Source: Kiritimatiellia bacterium (GTDB taxonomy: Bacteria; Verrucomicrobiota; Kiritimatiellia; CAIVKH01). Taken from it: DNA of 64,000 bases. The notes under the pieces are model-generated. The model was given only the letters and a program-made list of their open reading frames with translations, searched no databases and was not told the origin of the DNA. Positions within the stretch are counted from its first letter, which is position 1, and each line of letters starts with the position of its first letter. The position numbers were made by a program, and so were the translations under genes. The stretch covers positions 595,435-659,434 of the forward strand of contig JAOSKE010000002.1 in the NCBI GenBank assembly GCA_027493775.1, written 5' to 3'. Positions 39,737-51,680 of this stretch are shown in pieces.

Positions 39737-41086
39737 TTAAATTTCGGACAACGCGATATCCAAGACCTCCAACAGGAAGTCTATATCCGCCTCGCTCACG
39801 CACATTGGCGGAGTGATACGGATGATATTCCCAAACAAGCCGCCCTTGCCAATCAATGCACCCAACTCGCGTGCGCGTTCAAAGACTTGGCCACACGCAT
39901 CCTTGTTCGGTGTTTTCGAAGCCTTATCCGTGACGAATTCCATCGCCACCATTAGACCAGCACCGCGGACATCGCCGAGCACTTCGTACTTGTCTTTCAT
40001 TTTGTTGAGGCCAGCGAGGAAGCGGTCGCCCAGTACGCGAGAACGCTCCATCAGATTCTCTTCGTCAATCACCTCCAACACCGCCTTGCCAATCGCCATC
40101 GAAACGGGATTGCCGCCGAAGGTGTTGAAGTGAATACGCTGCGTCATCGCCTGCGCAATCTCCGGCGTCGTCACCACCGCCGCGAGCGGAGCGCCGTTGC
40201 CGATGCTCTTCGCCATGGTAACGATGTCCGGAATCACACCCTGAGTTTCAAATCCCCAGTATGCCTTGCCAGTACGGCCAAAACCCGCCTGCACCTCGTC
40301 GGCGATACACACGCCACCGTGCTCACGCACGATGCGATACGCTTCCTTAAGGTAACCATCCGGGAACACGACGACGCCACCGACGCCCTGGATGGACTCG
40401 GCGAAGAAGCCCGCGACCTTTCCGGATGTCGCGTTAAGAATCAGGTCCTTCACATCCGCCGCATACTTCTTGCCCGCGCCTGGGTCATTCCGCCCCCAAA
40501 CACCACGGTACGTGTCCGGCATCAATGCGTGATGAATCCCGAACGAATGCGGCACGTTGAACTTCCATGTGCTGTGCGAAGTCAATCCCATCACAGAGGC
40601 TACGCCGCCGTGATAGCAGTTGCGGAGCGCAACGAGATCATAGTTCCCCGTGTACAGACGGGCCATGAGCATCGCGAGATCGTTCGCTTCGGAGCCGGAG
40701 TTCACGAAGTACACGCACTTCAAATTGCCGGGCATCTTTGCGGCCAACTTTTCGGCATACTCGGTAATCTGGTTATTCAGATAAATCGTCGTCGTGTGTG
40801 AGATGCGATTGATCTGATCAATCGCAGCTTTGTTCACCTTCGGGTGACAGTGCCCCACGCTTACCGTAACGATTCCTCCGAAGGCATCGAGGTAGCGACG
40901 TCCGGTTTCATCCCAGACATACTGCATATTTCCCTCAACCACCATCAGCGGTTTCTTGTAATACATGAACAGCGTGGGGTTCAGATACTTCTTACGAGTC
41001 GCAAGCGTCTCTTCGTAAGACGGCCCGGTATAGGGCTGGGGCTTGTGACCAAACGGCGGCAACTGCGGCGTACGGGCGGCACTCAT
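39737..41086 (-). CDS. Class III aminotransferase, probably beta-alanine/alanine-glyoxylate type
   Basis: This is a 449-residue PLP enzyme with FVNSGSEANDLAM, CIADEVQAGFGRTGK and the PLP lysine in VTMAKSIGNGAPL. Its closest named relatives are AGXT2-like enzymes (alanine-glyoxylate, beta-alanine-pyruvate). Among the dihydropyrimidine genes, beta-alanine with pyruvate to malonate semialdehyde plus alanine is the most likely reaction. The start has an AGGAG ribosome-binding site. Confidence 0.88.
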   Translation of the reverse strand: MSAARTPQLPPFGHKPQPYTGPSYEETLATRKKYLNPTLFMYYKKPLMVVEGNMQYVWDETGRRYLDAFGGIVTVSVGHCHPKVNKAAIDQINRISHTTTIYLNNQITEYAEKLAAKMPGNLKCVYFVNSGSEANDLAMLMARLYTGNYDLVALRNCYHGGVASVMGLTSHSTWKFNVPHSFGIHHALMPDTYRGVWGRNDPGAGKKYAADVKDLILNATSGKVAGFFAESIQGVGGVVVFPDGYLKEAYRIVREHGGVCIADEVQAGFGRTGKAYWGFETQGVIPDIVTMAKSIGNGAPLAAVVTTPEIAQAMTQRIHFNTFGGNPVSMAIGKAVLEVIDEENLMERSRVLGDRFLAGLNKMKDKYEVLGDVRGAGLMVAMEFVTDKASKTPNKDACGQVFERARELGALIGKGGLFGNIIRITPPMCVSEADIDFLLEVLDIALSEI

Positions 41087-41108
41087 TGTTCATCTCCTAT
41101 AAAGATAG

Positions 41109-42590
<1,482 letters not shown>

Positions 42591-42813
42591 GATCGGATTG
42601 AAACCCTCCGGCTCCTACAACCAACGAAGGGAAAAAATGGCGGACCGCTTTGCAGGCTGTTTCGCGTCTCCCGGCGCATCTGACAATTTTGATCTGTCTT
42701 TGCCTGAATCATAAACCCAGAGATTGAGTCTAGGTTAGCGCAGTGTTAGCAGCAAGCGAAATTTTAAAAATCGGCGATTTTTCGGGGATTCCCCGACCTT
42801 TTCTGTCGCCAAT

Positions 42814-43500
42814 TCAGGGCGCGACCATCAATTCGCGCAGCGCATCAAGATTCAGTCCGACCAGTGTATCGCGCACAAAATCCGCGCGGTCGAGATACTC
42901 GCGGTCGTAGCTGTTGGTCAGTCCCAGCACCTTCAGTCCCGCGCCTTTTGCAGAGGCAATTCCTGTCGGCGTGTCTTCAATCGCGAGCGCGGTCTCGTGA
43001 ATAATTTCGCGGTTATATCGCTCGGCGAGCAAATCAACCGCAAGACGATAGCTCATCGGGTCCGGTTTCGATGCACTCACGTCATCGGCAGTGACAATCG
43101 CGTCGAATGCGTTGGCGATCGCGAGTCCGTGGATAATCGGTTCAATATCCGAGCGCAAGGCGCCGGTACACAGCGCCAGCGGAATCCGCCCGGACAACGC
43201 GCGGATCAACTCAACAGAACCGGGAAACGGAGTGGGCGAGCCGCCGCTGACCATACTATTAAAGATCGCGGCCTTGCGCTCGACCAGTGCACGCACCTCT
43301 TCGACAGAGGCGGAGCGGCCCGCCTTTTGCAGCGTCCACGTGAATGCGCCACGGTCGTCGAACCCGATCAGGTCGCGGACATAGTCCTCCCATGTAAGGC
43401 CCAATCCAAGAGGCTCAAGAATTTTGTTAAAGGCCTCGTAGTGCAAATGCTCGGTATCAACAATCACTCCATCGAAATCAAAAACAACAGCTTGCAGCAT
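42814..43500 (-). CDS. HAD-family hydrolase (beta-phosphoglucomutase-like)
   Basis: This is a 228-residue phosphatase or phosphomutase with motif I VVFDFDGVIVDTEH, motif II LCTGA, and motif III/IV SKPDPMSYRLA and AIEDTPTGIASAK. The alpha-helical cap between motifs I and II fits subclass I. The specific substrate is unknown. ATG 43500 follows a GAGGA site that overlaps the end of polX, so it is the last gene of a co-directional unit valS-lpxC-polX-HAD. Confidence 0.88.
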   Translation of the reverse strand: MLQAVVFDFDGVIVDTEHLHYEAFNKILEPLGLGLTWEDYVRDLIGFDDRGAFTWTLQKAGRSASVEEVRALVERKAAIFNSMVSGGSPTPFPGSVELIRALSGRIPLALCTGALRSDIEPIIHGLAIANAFDAIVTADDVSASKPDPMSYRLAVDLLAERYNREIIHETALAIEDTPTGIASAKGAGLKVLGLTNSYDREYLDRADFVRDTLVGLNLDALRELMVAP

Positions 43501-43512
43501 AAATATCCTCAA

Positions 43513-45243
43513 CTACCCGTTGCGCACGGCATTGAGTAGCTTCAAAAGCTCTTTTAACGGACGCGTGTTCAACACGTCTTTTTTCTCCAGCCAGCCGCGC
43601 CGCGCTTGGCCAATTCCAAAGGTCAGATTGCTCAAATCGCGCACATGATGACCATCCACGTCAATGCTGATCAGGACGCCCGCCTTCTTTGCCATCTGAC
43701 AATGAACATCGTTCAAATCGAGGCGCATCGGATTTGCATTCAGCTCCAAAAAGCAGCCGCGCTGCTTCGCGTGTTCAATCACCCGCGCAATGTCAATATC
43801 GTACGGCTCACGTTCGAGAATCAACCGTCCGGTCGGGTGCGCGAGGATGCTGGTATATTTGTTGTCCAGCGCGCGGAGTACGCGCTCGGTCTGTTGATCG
43901 CGCGGTAAATTAAATTTGCTATGTACGGAAACAACGACGAGGTCCAGCTCGGCAAGAATTGTGTCGTCCAAATCCAGCGAACCATCTTCGAGGATGTCGC
44001 ACTCTGTCCCCTTGAGCAGGCGAAAGTTTTTGAAGCTCTCGTTTAATTTATCAATTTCCTTGATCTGCTTCGCCAAGCGCTTCTCATCCAGACCACTTGC
44101 AACGGTCAGGCGTTTCGAGTGATCGCAGATGGCAAGATATTCGTAGCCCAACTCCTGCGCGGCGGTGGCCATTTCTTCAATCGTGTTTGCGCCGTCCGAT
44201 GCAGTGGAGTGGTTATGCAAATCACCGCGAATGTCGCTGGCTTCAACCAGCTTTGGAAATTTTCCGGAAGCGGCCAGCTCGACTTCGCCACGATTCTCGC
44301 GAATCTCCGGAGGCGGACACGCGAGGTCAAGCGCAGCGTACACATCTTTCTCTGTGCGGCCCGCGATGGATTCTTCGCCGCGAAAAACGCCGTATTCGCT
44401 GACCTTTAATCCTTTTGCCTGCGCAATTTTGCGGACCGCGATATTGTGTTCCTTGCTGCCGGTAAAATATTGGAGCGCCGCGCCGAAGCTCTCGGCGGGC
44501 ACAACGCGGAGGTCCACTTGAATCCCGGCGCGAAGCACAATGCTGGACTTTGTTTCACCTTTCGCGAGTATCTCCTGTATCTCGTCGTAGGTCGTGAACG
44601 CTTCCATCGCCGCCGTTGAATCTGCGGCTTCAATCAAAATATCCAAATCGCCGATCGTCTCACGCGCGCGACGATAACTTCCGGCTAGCGATATTTGTTT
44701 CACACCGCGCACGGTCCGAAGGTGCTCCAATAACGATTCCGCATAACGCGCAGCGGTAGCGCGGAGAAAGCGCTTCCCCTCCACACGTCGCGTCTCAATC
44801 GCCTTCAGAATGGAAGTCTCCAGCTTCTCGCCCATCCCCGGAAGCGCTCTCACCTTCCCCGCGCGTGCAGCCTCGGCGAGCTGGTTCACATCGTGAATAT
44901 TGAGGTCGTGATAGAGCGTCTTCACCCGTTTCGGACCAAGCCCTGGGATACGCAGCATATCGAGCAGCCCCGGAGGCATCGCCTGGCGCAGCTCTTCCAG
45001 TTGCGTAATGCGACCGGTGATGACCATCTGGCCAATTTTCAGCGCCAATTCCTTGCCGATTCCGGGAATACCGACAATCTCTTCCCCGCGCTCGACGCGA
45101 TCACTCAGCTCTTCGCCCAAATCAGAAATCGTCCGCGCGGCGTTACGGTACGCGCGCACACGGAAGGGATTTTCGCCTCTTATCTCGAGCAGATTTGCGA
45201 TCTCTTCGAACGCCTCCGCAATCTCGGTGTTATGAACGCTCAT
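43513..45243 (-). CDS. polX: Family X DNA polymerase with PHP exonuclease domain
   Basis: This is a 576-residue repair polymerase. The N-terminal helix-hairpin-helix region (about 40-160, [27 protein letters not shown]) and the Pol-beta core with [18 protein letters not shown] provide gap filling. The C-terminal PHP domain (about 335-570, [14 protein letters not shown]) provides 3'-5' exonuclease activity in bacterial PolX. The start is placed at [13 protein letters not shown]. An in-frame start 18 bases upstream is possible. Confidence 0.93.
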   Translation of the reverse strand: MSVHNTEIAEAFEEIANLLEIRGENPFRVRAYRNAARTISDLGEELSDRVERGEEIVGIPGIGKELALKIGQMVITGRITQLEELRQAMPPGLLDMLRIPGLGPKRVKTLYHDLNIHDVNQLAEAARAGKVRALPGMGEKLETSILKAIETRRVEGKRFLRATAARYAESLLEHLRTVRGVKQISLAGSYRRARETIGDLDILIEAADSTAAMEAFTTYDEIQEILAKGETKSSIVLRAGIQVDLRVVPAESFGAALQYFTGSKEHNIAVRKIAQAKGLKVSEYGVFRGEESIAGRTEKDVYAALDLACPPPEIRENRGEVELAASGKFPKLVEASDIRGDLHNHSTASDGANTIEEMATAAQELGYEYLAICDHSKRLTVASGLDEKRLAKQIKEIDKLNESFKNFRLLKGTECDILEDGSLDLDDTILAELDLVVVSVHSKFNLPRDQQTERVLRALDNKYTSILAHPTGRLILEREPYDIDIARVIEHAKQRGCFLELNANPMRLDLNDVHCQMAKKAGVLISIDVDGHHVRDLSNLTFGIGQARRGWLEKKDVLNTRPLKELLKLLNAVRNG

Positions 45244-45294
45244 CGTGCGAGCGTATCCCAATTCGAGGGCGAATCGCCAGCTTGTTTCCGACGG

Positions 45295-46321
45295 CTATAC
45301 CACCATCGGCTTCAGCAGGCCCTTCTTGTACAGCAGGCGCATGGCGTAACAATCGAGAAAATGCCCTGCGCGATAGGAGGTGATGTGTCCGGCAAAACGA
45401 CCCTCCTCCAACAGCGCAATCGCGGCGAGCAGGTCGAGAACCGAACGATGCCAGACGGCTTCTAGCGACTTCCCGTCGTGCATCAACTTCGGCTCGTTGA
45501 CGTAGCCCCACTTGCTGGCGACGAGAATGTTTTCCATGTTGTAGCCGAGATTTCGGACGTCGGCAACAATTCGCCCGATACTCTTGGCGTACAGCATTTT
45601 TGCAAACGATGAATTGGTGCGCGCTTCGGCGCCGCGCCGGAAGTGCTCGTAGATCAATGGAAATTTGATCCGCTGTTTTCCAATCGCAGTCGGAAAATCA
45701 ATCGCGCAATCCACCGTAATCCTCGGTGCACCCTCGCACGGCTCGAACGTGAGGAAGCTGCCGTTCGGCAATCCGACAGAAACGCGCTCGCTCACCGTCC
45801 AAAATTGGACCGGACGATCCACTTCGACAGTTCCGGCCGATTCCAACGCCTCCACCAAATCCAAACTGCCGCGCTTGAACAACGGCGGATCGCCGGAGTT
45901 GCAACGGATCATTAAATTATCAATCTCCGTGCCCATTCGAAGCGCAACGATGTGCTCGACCATTCGGAACATAGTTTTGCGGAGGGCCACTGCGCAGCAC
46001 GATGTTGCTGACGACATCACCTGTCGTCCACACATTGCGAATGGAGACACGGACGGGCAGGCAGTCGTGCAGGTCCTCGCGTGAAAACCACCAACCTTCG
46101 AGATCGGTCGGCTCCAGCGTCAGCTTGCTGATCGCCTTGCCGAGGAACGTGCCCGGCCCTTCGACCGACACACTGTGCGCAAGCGTCTTTTGCTTGCGCG
46201 CGGATTGTGCAACGCTGCCGTCCGACAGGTCCCAATCCACAGGCTGTTGCTGCAATCGCTCCCAAGAGCGACGCAGTGTATCCGGATCGCCCGCCAAAAT
46301 TGTTCCGAGCGCATCGCTCAT
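45295..46321 (-). CDS. lpxC: LpxC-family UDP-3-O-acyl-GlcNAc deacetylase homologue, frameshifted
   Basis: This is the zinc-dependent deacetylase that commits precursors to lipid A. The corrected 341-codon gene matches LpxC over its length: QKTLAHSVSVEGPGTF near the N-terminus, Zn-ligand VEHIVAL, C-terminal WHRSVLDLLAAI with the other His and Asp ligands, and AGHFLDCYAM with the catalytic His. The usual DGSA loop is replaced by a KRGS-like sequence, so the protein is divergent. One extra base in the GGG at 45984-45986 (plus strand) breaks the frame. It follows valS by nine bases. A paralogue with a different role is possible. Confidence 0.8.
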
Positions 46322-46330
46322 AAAATTTCC

Positions 46331-49000
46331 TTATCCCAGCGCCGCAATTAATGCGTTTAGTTTCTCGCGCTTGTTCTTGAGTTCTTCCTGGCGCGCCATC
46401 GAACGTCGTACAACATCCAGCCGCGCCTTCTTGACAAATTCCCGATCAGCCAGTCGAGCATCCACGCGGTCCAGTTCTTCTGAGATGGCCGCCAACTGCG
46501 CCTGCAGTTTTGTGCGCTCGGCCTCCACATCCATATTGCCCAGCGACATATAAATCGTGCCCAGCGCATTCAGCGCACTCGGCATCGCCTTCTCCGGCGC
46601 AAAGTTGAGATCAATCGAAATCTCACTCGCCTTCAGAAGCTGGCCGATCCCACGGACATCATTCCTCAACTGCGTCTCGGCGTTGGCGTCAACAGGGCGG
46701 ATCGTGAAGGCAATCTTCTCGTTCGGCGGCACCTCATAATCGGAGCGCAACTGGCGGCCTTTGTGAATCAGGTCGTGCTTCGCGTCCACATATTCCACGT
46801 AGGGCTGCGCCATTCCGCGCAGCATCAGGTTATCCGCCTTCGGCCACGCCGCATTCATAATGGTCTCGCTGTCGAGACCGTAGCCCATTCCGTGCCAAAG
46901 CTCTTCGGTCAGAAATGGCATAAGCGGATGGAGCAGGCGGAGTGCGCGATCAAATACGTAGTGCATCACCTGCAACACCTCGCGGCGGCGTGCCTCGTCG
47001 TTGCCGTAGAGCACTTCCTTCGCGTACTCAACGTACCAGTCGCAGAACTCGCGCCACAAAAATTCATAGAGGACGTGCGCGTAGTCGTTGAAGCGGAATC
47101 GCTCCAAGCACTCCTGCGCGACCTTGGCCGCGTCGTCGAGCTTTGCAACAATGTGCCAATCGTCGGCGGACCACGAATCGGGGTTCAGCCTAATTGCGCG
47201 AACGTCAATCGGCTGGGTTTCGGGCGCGAGTTTGTGCATCTGCATAAAGCGCGCGACGTTCCAAATTTTTGTTCCGAAGTTGCGCCCAATCTCGAACTTC
47301 TCCTTCGAGACGTACACATCCTGGCCCGTCGCCGTAAGCATCAGCAGGCTGAAGCGGAGCGCGTCGGCGCTGAAGGTGTTGATGATCTCCAATGGGTCAA
47401 TCGAGTTGCCAAGGCTCTTCGACATTTTGCGCCCCTGATTGTCGCGCACGGTGCCGTGGATATAGACCTCGGTGAAGGGTAGATCGCCGATAAATTCGTA
47501 GCCCGCCATAATCATGCGCGCGACCCAGAAGAAAATAATCTCTGACGCGGTCGAGAGCGAATTGGTCGGATAGTAGAATTTCAAATCCGGATTCTCATCC
47601 GGCCAGTTGAACACACTGAACGGCCAGAGCCACGACGAAAACCACGTGTCCAACACGTCTTCGTCCTGTCGGACGTTCGATGAATCACATTTCGGGCACT
47701 TCGTCGGCTTTCCGCGATCCGCCCACTCGTGATTGCACGCGTCACAATAAAAAATCGGAATCTGATGTCCCCACCAAATCTGACGCGAGATGCACCAGTC
47801 GCGGATGTTCTCCATCCACTCCAAATACACCTTGTTCCAGCGTTCAGGAATAAATCGGATTTTCCCTTCCTTCACCGCCGTGATTCCCGGCTCGGCAAGC
47901 GGCTTCATCTTCACAAACCACTGCGGCGACAGGCGTGGCTCGACAACGGAGTCGCACCGATAACAATGTCCGACCGCGTGCGGGTGTTCCTCGATTTTCA
48001 CGAGCAAACCTGCGGCCTCGAGGTCTTCCACGATCTTCTTGCGACACGCGAACCGATCCAGTCCCTGATAGGGCCCGGCATGTTCGTTCATGTGCCCATC
48101 GTCGGTCATGACATTGATCTGCTCAAGGTTGTGCCGCAGCCCCATCTGATAGTCGTTCGGGTCGTGCGCGGGCGTGACCTTCACGCAGCCGGTTCCGAAT
48201 TCCTTCGCTACGAAATCATCTGCGATCACCAAAATTTTGCGGTTCAAAATCGGAAGCAACAGCGTCTTGCCGATCAAGTGCGTGAAGCGCTCGTCCTTCG
48301 GATTCACCGCCACCGCAGTATCGCCCAACAACGTCTCCGGCCGCGTCGTCGCGATCATCACGGACGCACCGGCCATATCTTTGATCGGATAATTAATGTA
48401 GTAGAGCTTGCCCTTTGTGTCCTGATGCTCGCTCTCCTCGTCTGAAAGCGCGGTCTGGCAGCGCGGACACCAGTTGATGATGTAGGTCCCGCGATAGATC
48501 AGCCCCTTCTCGTACAAACGGATGAAGACTTCCTTCACCGCATTGCTCAACCCCTCGTCCATTGTGAAGCGCTGGCGATCCCAATCACACGATGCACCCA
48601 ACGCCTTGAGCTGGTTCACAATCGTATCGCCGTATTTATTCTTCCACTCCCACACGCGCTCCAAGAACTTCTCCCGCCCGAGGTCCTGACGGCGCAGCCC
48701 TTCCTTCTTAAGCTGACGCTCCACCACGTTCTGCGTCGCAATCCCCGCGTGGTCCGTACCCGGCACCCAGAGCGCGTTATAGCCCTGCATTCGACGCCAG
48801 CGAATCAGCACGTCCTGAATCGAATTGTTAAGCGCATGCCCCATGTGCAGAATGCCGGTGACATTCGGGGGCGGCATAACAATCGTGTACGGCTCCCCGC
48901 CGTTGGCGTGGCCCTGATGAAAGCGTTTGTTTTCCAACCATGAGGCATACCACTTCGCCTCAATGGCCTTCGGATCGTAGTTTTTCGGCAATTCAGACAT
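46331..49000 (-). CDS. valS: Valine-tRNA ligase
   Basis: This charges tRNA-Val and edits misactivated threonine. It is a class I synthetase of 889 residues. It has HMGH of the HIGH motif in PPPNVTGILHMGHALNN, an editing domain with ATTRPETLLGDTAVAV, the CPRC and CDAC... CPKC cysteine pairs, KMSKSLGN at about 525 and the C-terminal coiled-coil arm (QLAAISEELDRVDARL) characteristic of ValRS. The start MSELPKNYD is chosen over one two codons upstream. It is the first gene of valS-lpxC-polX-HAD. Confidence 0.97.
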   Translation of the reverse strand: MSELPKNYDPKAIEAKWYASWLENKRFHQGHANGGEPYTIVMPPPNVTGILHMGHALNNSIQDVLIRWRRMQGYNALWVPGTDHAGIATQNVVERQLKKEGLRRQDLGREKFLERVWEWKNKYGDTIVNQLKALGASCDWDRQRFTMDEGLSNAVKEVFIRLYEKGLIYRGTYIINWCPRCQTALSDEESEHQDTKGKLYYINYPIKDMAGASVMIATTRPETLLGDTAVAVNPKDERFTHLIGKTLLLPILNRKILVIADDFVAKEFGTGCVKVTPAHDPNDYQMGLRHNLEQINVMTDDGHMNEHAGPYQGLDRFACRKKIVEDLEAAGLLVKIEEHPHAVGHCYRCDSVVEPRLSPQWFVKMKPLAEPGITAVKEGKIRFIPERWNKVYLEWMENIRDWCISRQIWWGHQIPIFYCDACNHEWADRGKPTKCPKCDSSNVRQDEDVLDTWFSSWLWPFSVFNWPDENPDLKFYYPTNSLSTASEIIFFWVARMIMAGYEFIGDLPFTEVYIHGTVRDNQGRKMSKSLGNSIDPLEIINTFSADALRFSLLMLTATGQDVYVSKEKFEIGRNFGTKIWNVARFMQMHKLAPETQPIDVRAIRLNPDSWSADDWHIVAKLDDAAKVAQECLERFRFNDYAHVLYEFLWREFCDWYVEYAKEVLYGNDEARRREVLQVMHYVFDRALRLLHPLMPFLTEELWHGMGYGLDSETIMNAAWPKADNLMLRGMAQPYVEYVDAKHDLIHKGRQLRSDYEVPPNEKIAFTIRPVDANAETQLRNDVRGIGQLLKASEISIDLNFAPEKAMPSALNALGTIYMSLGNMDVEAERTKLQAQLAAISEELDRVDARLADREFVKKARLDVVRRSMARQEELKNKREKLNALIAALG

Positions 49001-49023
49001 AACCATCAGATAAAAGCGGATTT

Positions 49024-49070
49024 TTCCAATCCTTGGAACATGAAAAACGCCCGACTTCCAATCCTTGGAA
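49024..49070. repeat. Paired TTCCAANNNTTGGAA palindromic repeat, second locus
   Basis: Two 15-base palindromes TTCCAATCCTTGGAA start at 49024 and 49056, again 32 bases apart as at 9428/9460. They lie between the valS start and the META-domain gene, so they are in the upstream region of valS and downstream of the other. Confidence 0.75.
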
Positions 49071-49098
49071 GTTTTACGAGCGAAAATTTGCTGCGCGA

Positions 49099-49575
49099 CT
49101 ATAGATCACGCATCACAAATCGGGCAACTACCTGCCCTCCGGCATCGCGTAACGACAACACGGCACCCTCGCGACTCCAAGCGGCAACCTGCGCGAGCGC
49201 GGACAAAAATTCCGCCTCCAGGTCCATTCCCTCCGCGCAGGAGGCCTTTGTCGAAGCAAGTTCGGCGAATGAAAGCTGGTCGCCTTTCAACGAATACCCG
49301 CCAGAGAAGCGGTTGCAGCCGGCGAAGCCACGCGCAACGGATTTTTCATGACGCAACAACAAATGCGCTTCTTTTCCGCCCGAGCCTAATGGAGCATCCA
49401 CGCCATTCAGCTCTGTGAGCTTCCAGTACACCTCTTCAAGTCCATTTCGAGGAACCACCAGCCGCGCCCGCTCAATTGCAAGCCGCTCCCCAACCGGCAA
49501 CGCTGGATCCGGCGTTATACATCCACTCATTCCCCCAATCAGCGCTGCGCCCAAAAGCAACAAACACCACTTCAT
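49099..49575 (-). CDS. META-domain lipoprotein (HslJ-like)
   Basis: This is a 158-residue lipoprotein with lipobox MSGC. The META domain includes YWKLTELNG, GFAGCNRFSGGYSL and STKASCAEGMDLEAEFL, the usual Cys pair and acidic helix. Relatives such as HslJ are stress-linked and have no firmly known activity. The start at 49575 follows a GGCGGAG site. It is upstream of valS on the same strand but separated by the repeat. Confidence 0.85.
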   Translation of the reverse strand: MKWCLLLLGAALIGGMSGCITPDPALPVGERLAIERARLVVPRNGLEEVYWKLTELNGVDAPLGSGGKEAHLLLRHEKSVARGFAGCNRFSGGYSLKGDQLSFAELASTKASCAEGMDLEAEFLSALAQVAAWSREGAVLSLRDAGGQVVARFVMRDL

Positions 49576-49673
49576 TCTCCGCCCTTTCAAACCCCCGACA
49601 GTAGCCGATATCCCCCAACAAAGCGACTCTCAAAATGGCGCCACAGGCTGTGGGCCACGAATCAAGAACGACC

Positions 49674-50991
49674 TCACGCAGGGACGATTTCGATCTTCAG
49701 ACTTTGCCAAGCCGGCGCTTCCTGTTCGTGGCTGCTAACGGATGCCTTTCTCAAAATCCGGAAGTAGAGATAGCCGCCGCCCCTCTTAATAGTAACGCGC
49801 TTATTGAGATCAAAGCTCTCGTGATCGGGCCAAGTTCCGTCAATAGCGGGATTGCCGCCATTTGCGACGTAGCCCATCACGCCGCGTGCGCCGTATTTCG
49901 GTTTTGTCTTGGCGACGAACGAACGGCCATTCGCGATCCAAATTCCCGTCTCTTGCCAACTCACTCCCCTCTTCGACTCAACCGTGCAAATCGCCCCCTC
50001 GGGACGCAGCCAACGAAGAGGCCAATATGCCCCATCCTGCTTGCGACGCGCCAGCACGCTGGGATGAACAACACGATCTTTGTTGCAACGCGTAAGCAGC
50101 GGGACGCCTCGCGGCATAAATACGAAGAGCCCGCGCGGGGTCGGCGAGAGCGGCGCGAGCGAATTTAGCGCGAGTCCCGCGAGCGCTTTTTTTGTCCACC
50201 GCCAGTCCGCAGCTCTGCGCTTCTTGCAGCATCCAGCTCAGCGCCATATTTGCCACCGGCCGATTCGCTCCGCCGACGTCAGAGTGTTGCCCACAAAACC
50301 AGAACTGCTTCACCGAACGACCGTTCGCAGCAAAATCGTAGATCGGCTCGCCCTTCGAGGACACCCAGAGCGTCGGCATAAACTCCGCGCGCGACTCATC
50401 AATCGCAATCGCGTGACGACCGTGCGTCACATGCGCGCCCAACTGTGTATCGTGGAACGCCCATGCTTTAGGGCGATCAAATAGATTTGCAATCTTGCGT
50501 TGATTCGGGACACCAAGCTTCCCGACGGTATCGAATACCCCCACAAAATGAATGCTCGGAACCGGTTCAGTCGTACGTATCCGCGCGCGATATGCGTCAT
50601 ACTCTCGCGCAACCGCTTTTTCGAGTTGTTGCTCGTCGAGCTTTCCCAAATAGGGATTCAGACCGCGATAGCCAATCATTCCCGCAAGAGATCGCGCAGT
50701 GAACGCGCCGCGACTGAAACCGATCAGAAATATTCGGTCGCCCGGTATGTAATGTTGAGCCAGCCACCCGAACGCCTCGCGAATCGCCTTGCCGATTCCA
50801 AAGCCCCACAGACCACCGCGCAGCCAATCCTTGAGATCACGCGTTCCGACGCCGTGAAAGTATTGCTTCGTCTCGCCGGGTGCGCCTATCGCCAATTCGT
50901 AAAAACGCCATACGTTTGAGCGTTCAGATTGCTCTGCGCGTGGCGCATCGTTCCACGTCCCATCGCAACAAATCACCAGATCGCGACCCAT
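49674..50991 (-). CDS. DUF2235 (Tle1-like) alpha/beta hydrolase, frameshifted
   Basis: This 438-codon protein starts VICCDGTWND and has the nucleophile elbow GFSRGAFTARSLAG, an Asp-bearing VGVFDTVG strand and the His-bearing CGQHSDVGG. These are the marks of DUF2235/T6SS Tle1-like phospholipases. The conserved end HPSVLARRKQDGAYWPL lies in another frame. Removing one base from the T7 run 50187-50193 joins both. No T6SS genes, immunity gene or VgrG neighbour is visible, so a housekeeping hydrolase is more likely than an effector. Confidence 0.83.
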
Positions 50992-51103
50992 AAACCCAGC
51001 CTCACTTTCCTCCAGTATAGCACGCCATACAATAGAAACGACCGAATCACAAACGAGCCCCACACTTGTCGTTCGGCGCGGAGGCGATTAACCTAGTACC
51101 ACA

Positions 51104-51572
51104 ATGCGTTTAGACCGACTCAACTGCCTGATCCCGCCACCGATTATTTTCGCGCTGGCCGCCGCAGCGATGTGGTACACCGCGCGAATTACGGGCCGAC
51201 TCGCCATGCCCCCCTCCGTTCGACACCTCGGCATCGCTGTGTTTTTAGCGATCAGCGCCGTTCTCGGACTCTCCGGTATCTTTTTCTTCCGCCGCGCGAA
51301 AACGATCATCAATCCACACAAGCCCGACCTTACCAGTACGCTCGTCACCAACGGAATCTACCGCTTCACCCGCAACCCGATGTATCTCGGCCTCGTCGCG
51401 GCCCTCATCGCCTGGGCCTTTCACCTCTCCTCCCCACTCCCCCTGCTCGGCCCATTTTTATTCGCCGCCTACATCGCGCGCTTTCAAATCCTTCCCGAAG
51501 AATACGCCCTCGCCAAAAAAATTCGGCGACCATTTTCAGGACTACAAACGTCGCGTTCGTCGTTGGATTTGA
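51104..51572 (+). CDS. Isoprenylcysteine methyltransferase-like membrane methyltransferase, frameshifted
   Basis: This is a small membrane protein of the ICMT/PEMT-like family with three to four hydrophobic segments and the SAM-site pattern NGIYRFTRNPMYLGL plus PEEYALAKK. The usual ending FGDHFQDYKRRVRRWI appears in another frame. Removing one A from the A7 run 51514-51520 joins them and gives 155 codons. The methyl acceptor is unknown, since bacterial members act on diverse lipids. Confidence 0.83.
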
Positions 51573-51680
51573 GTCGGAAATAATTTTTACCCAGATAAAG
51601 CGCAAAGGATCGGTGAACGACGAGAAAGACATTCGCCTCCGTAATGAAACGTGGATATTCTTTCTCCGGAGAAAAAGACC

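Noticed and set aside
49635-50168. Plus-strand ORF opposite the DUF2235 gene
   Set aside because: The minus-strand reading matches the conserved end of DUF2235 proteins, so this is a shadow.
49674-50991. DUF2235 protein as a type VI secretion effector
   Set aside because: No immunity, VgrG, PAAR or structural T6SS gene is in the window.
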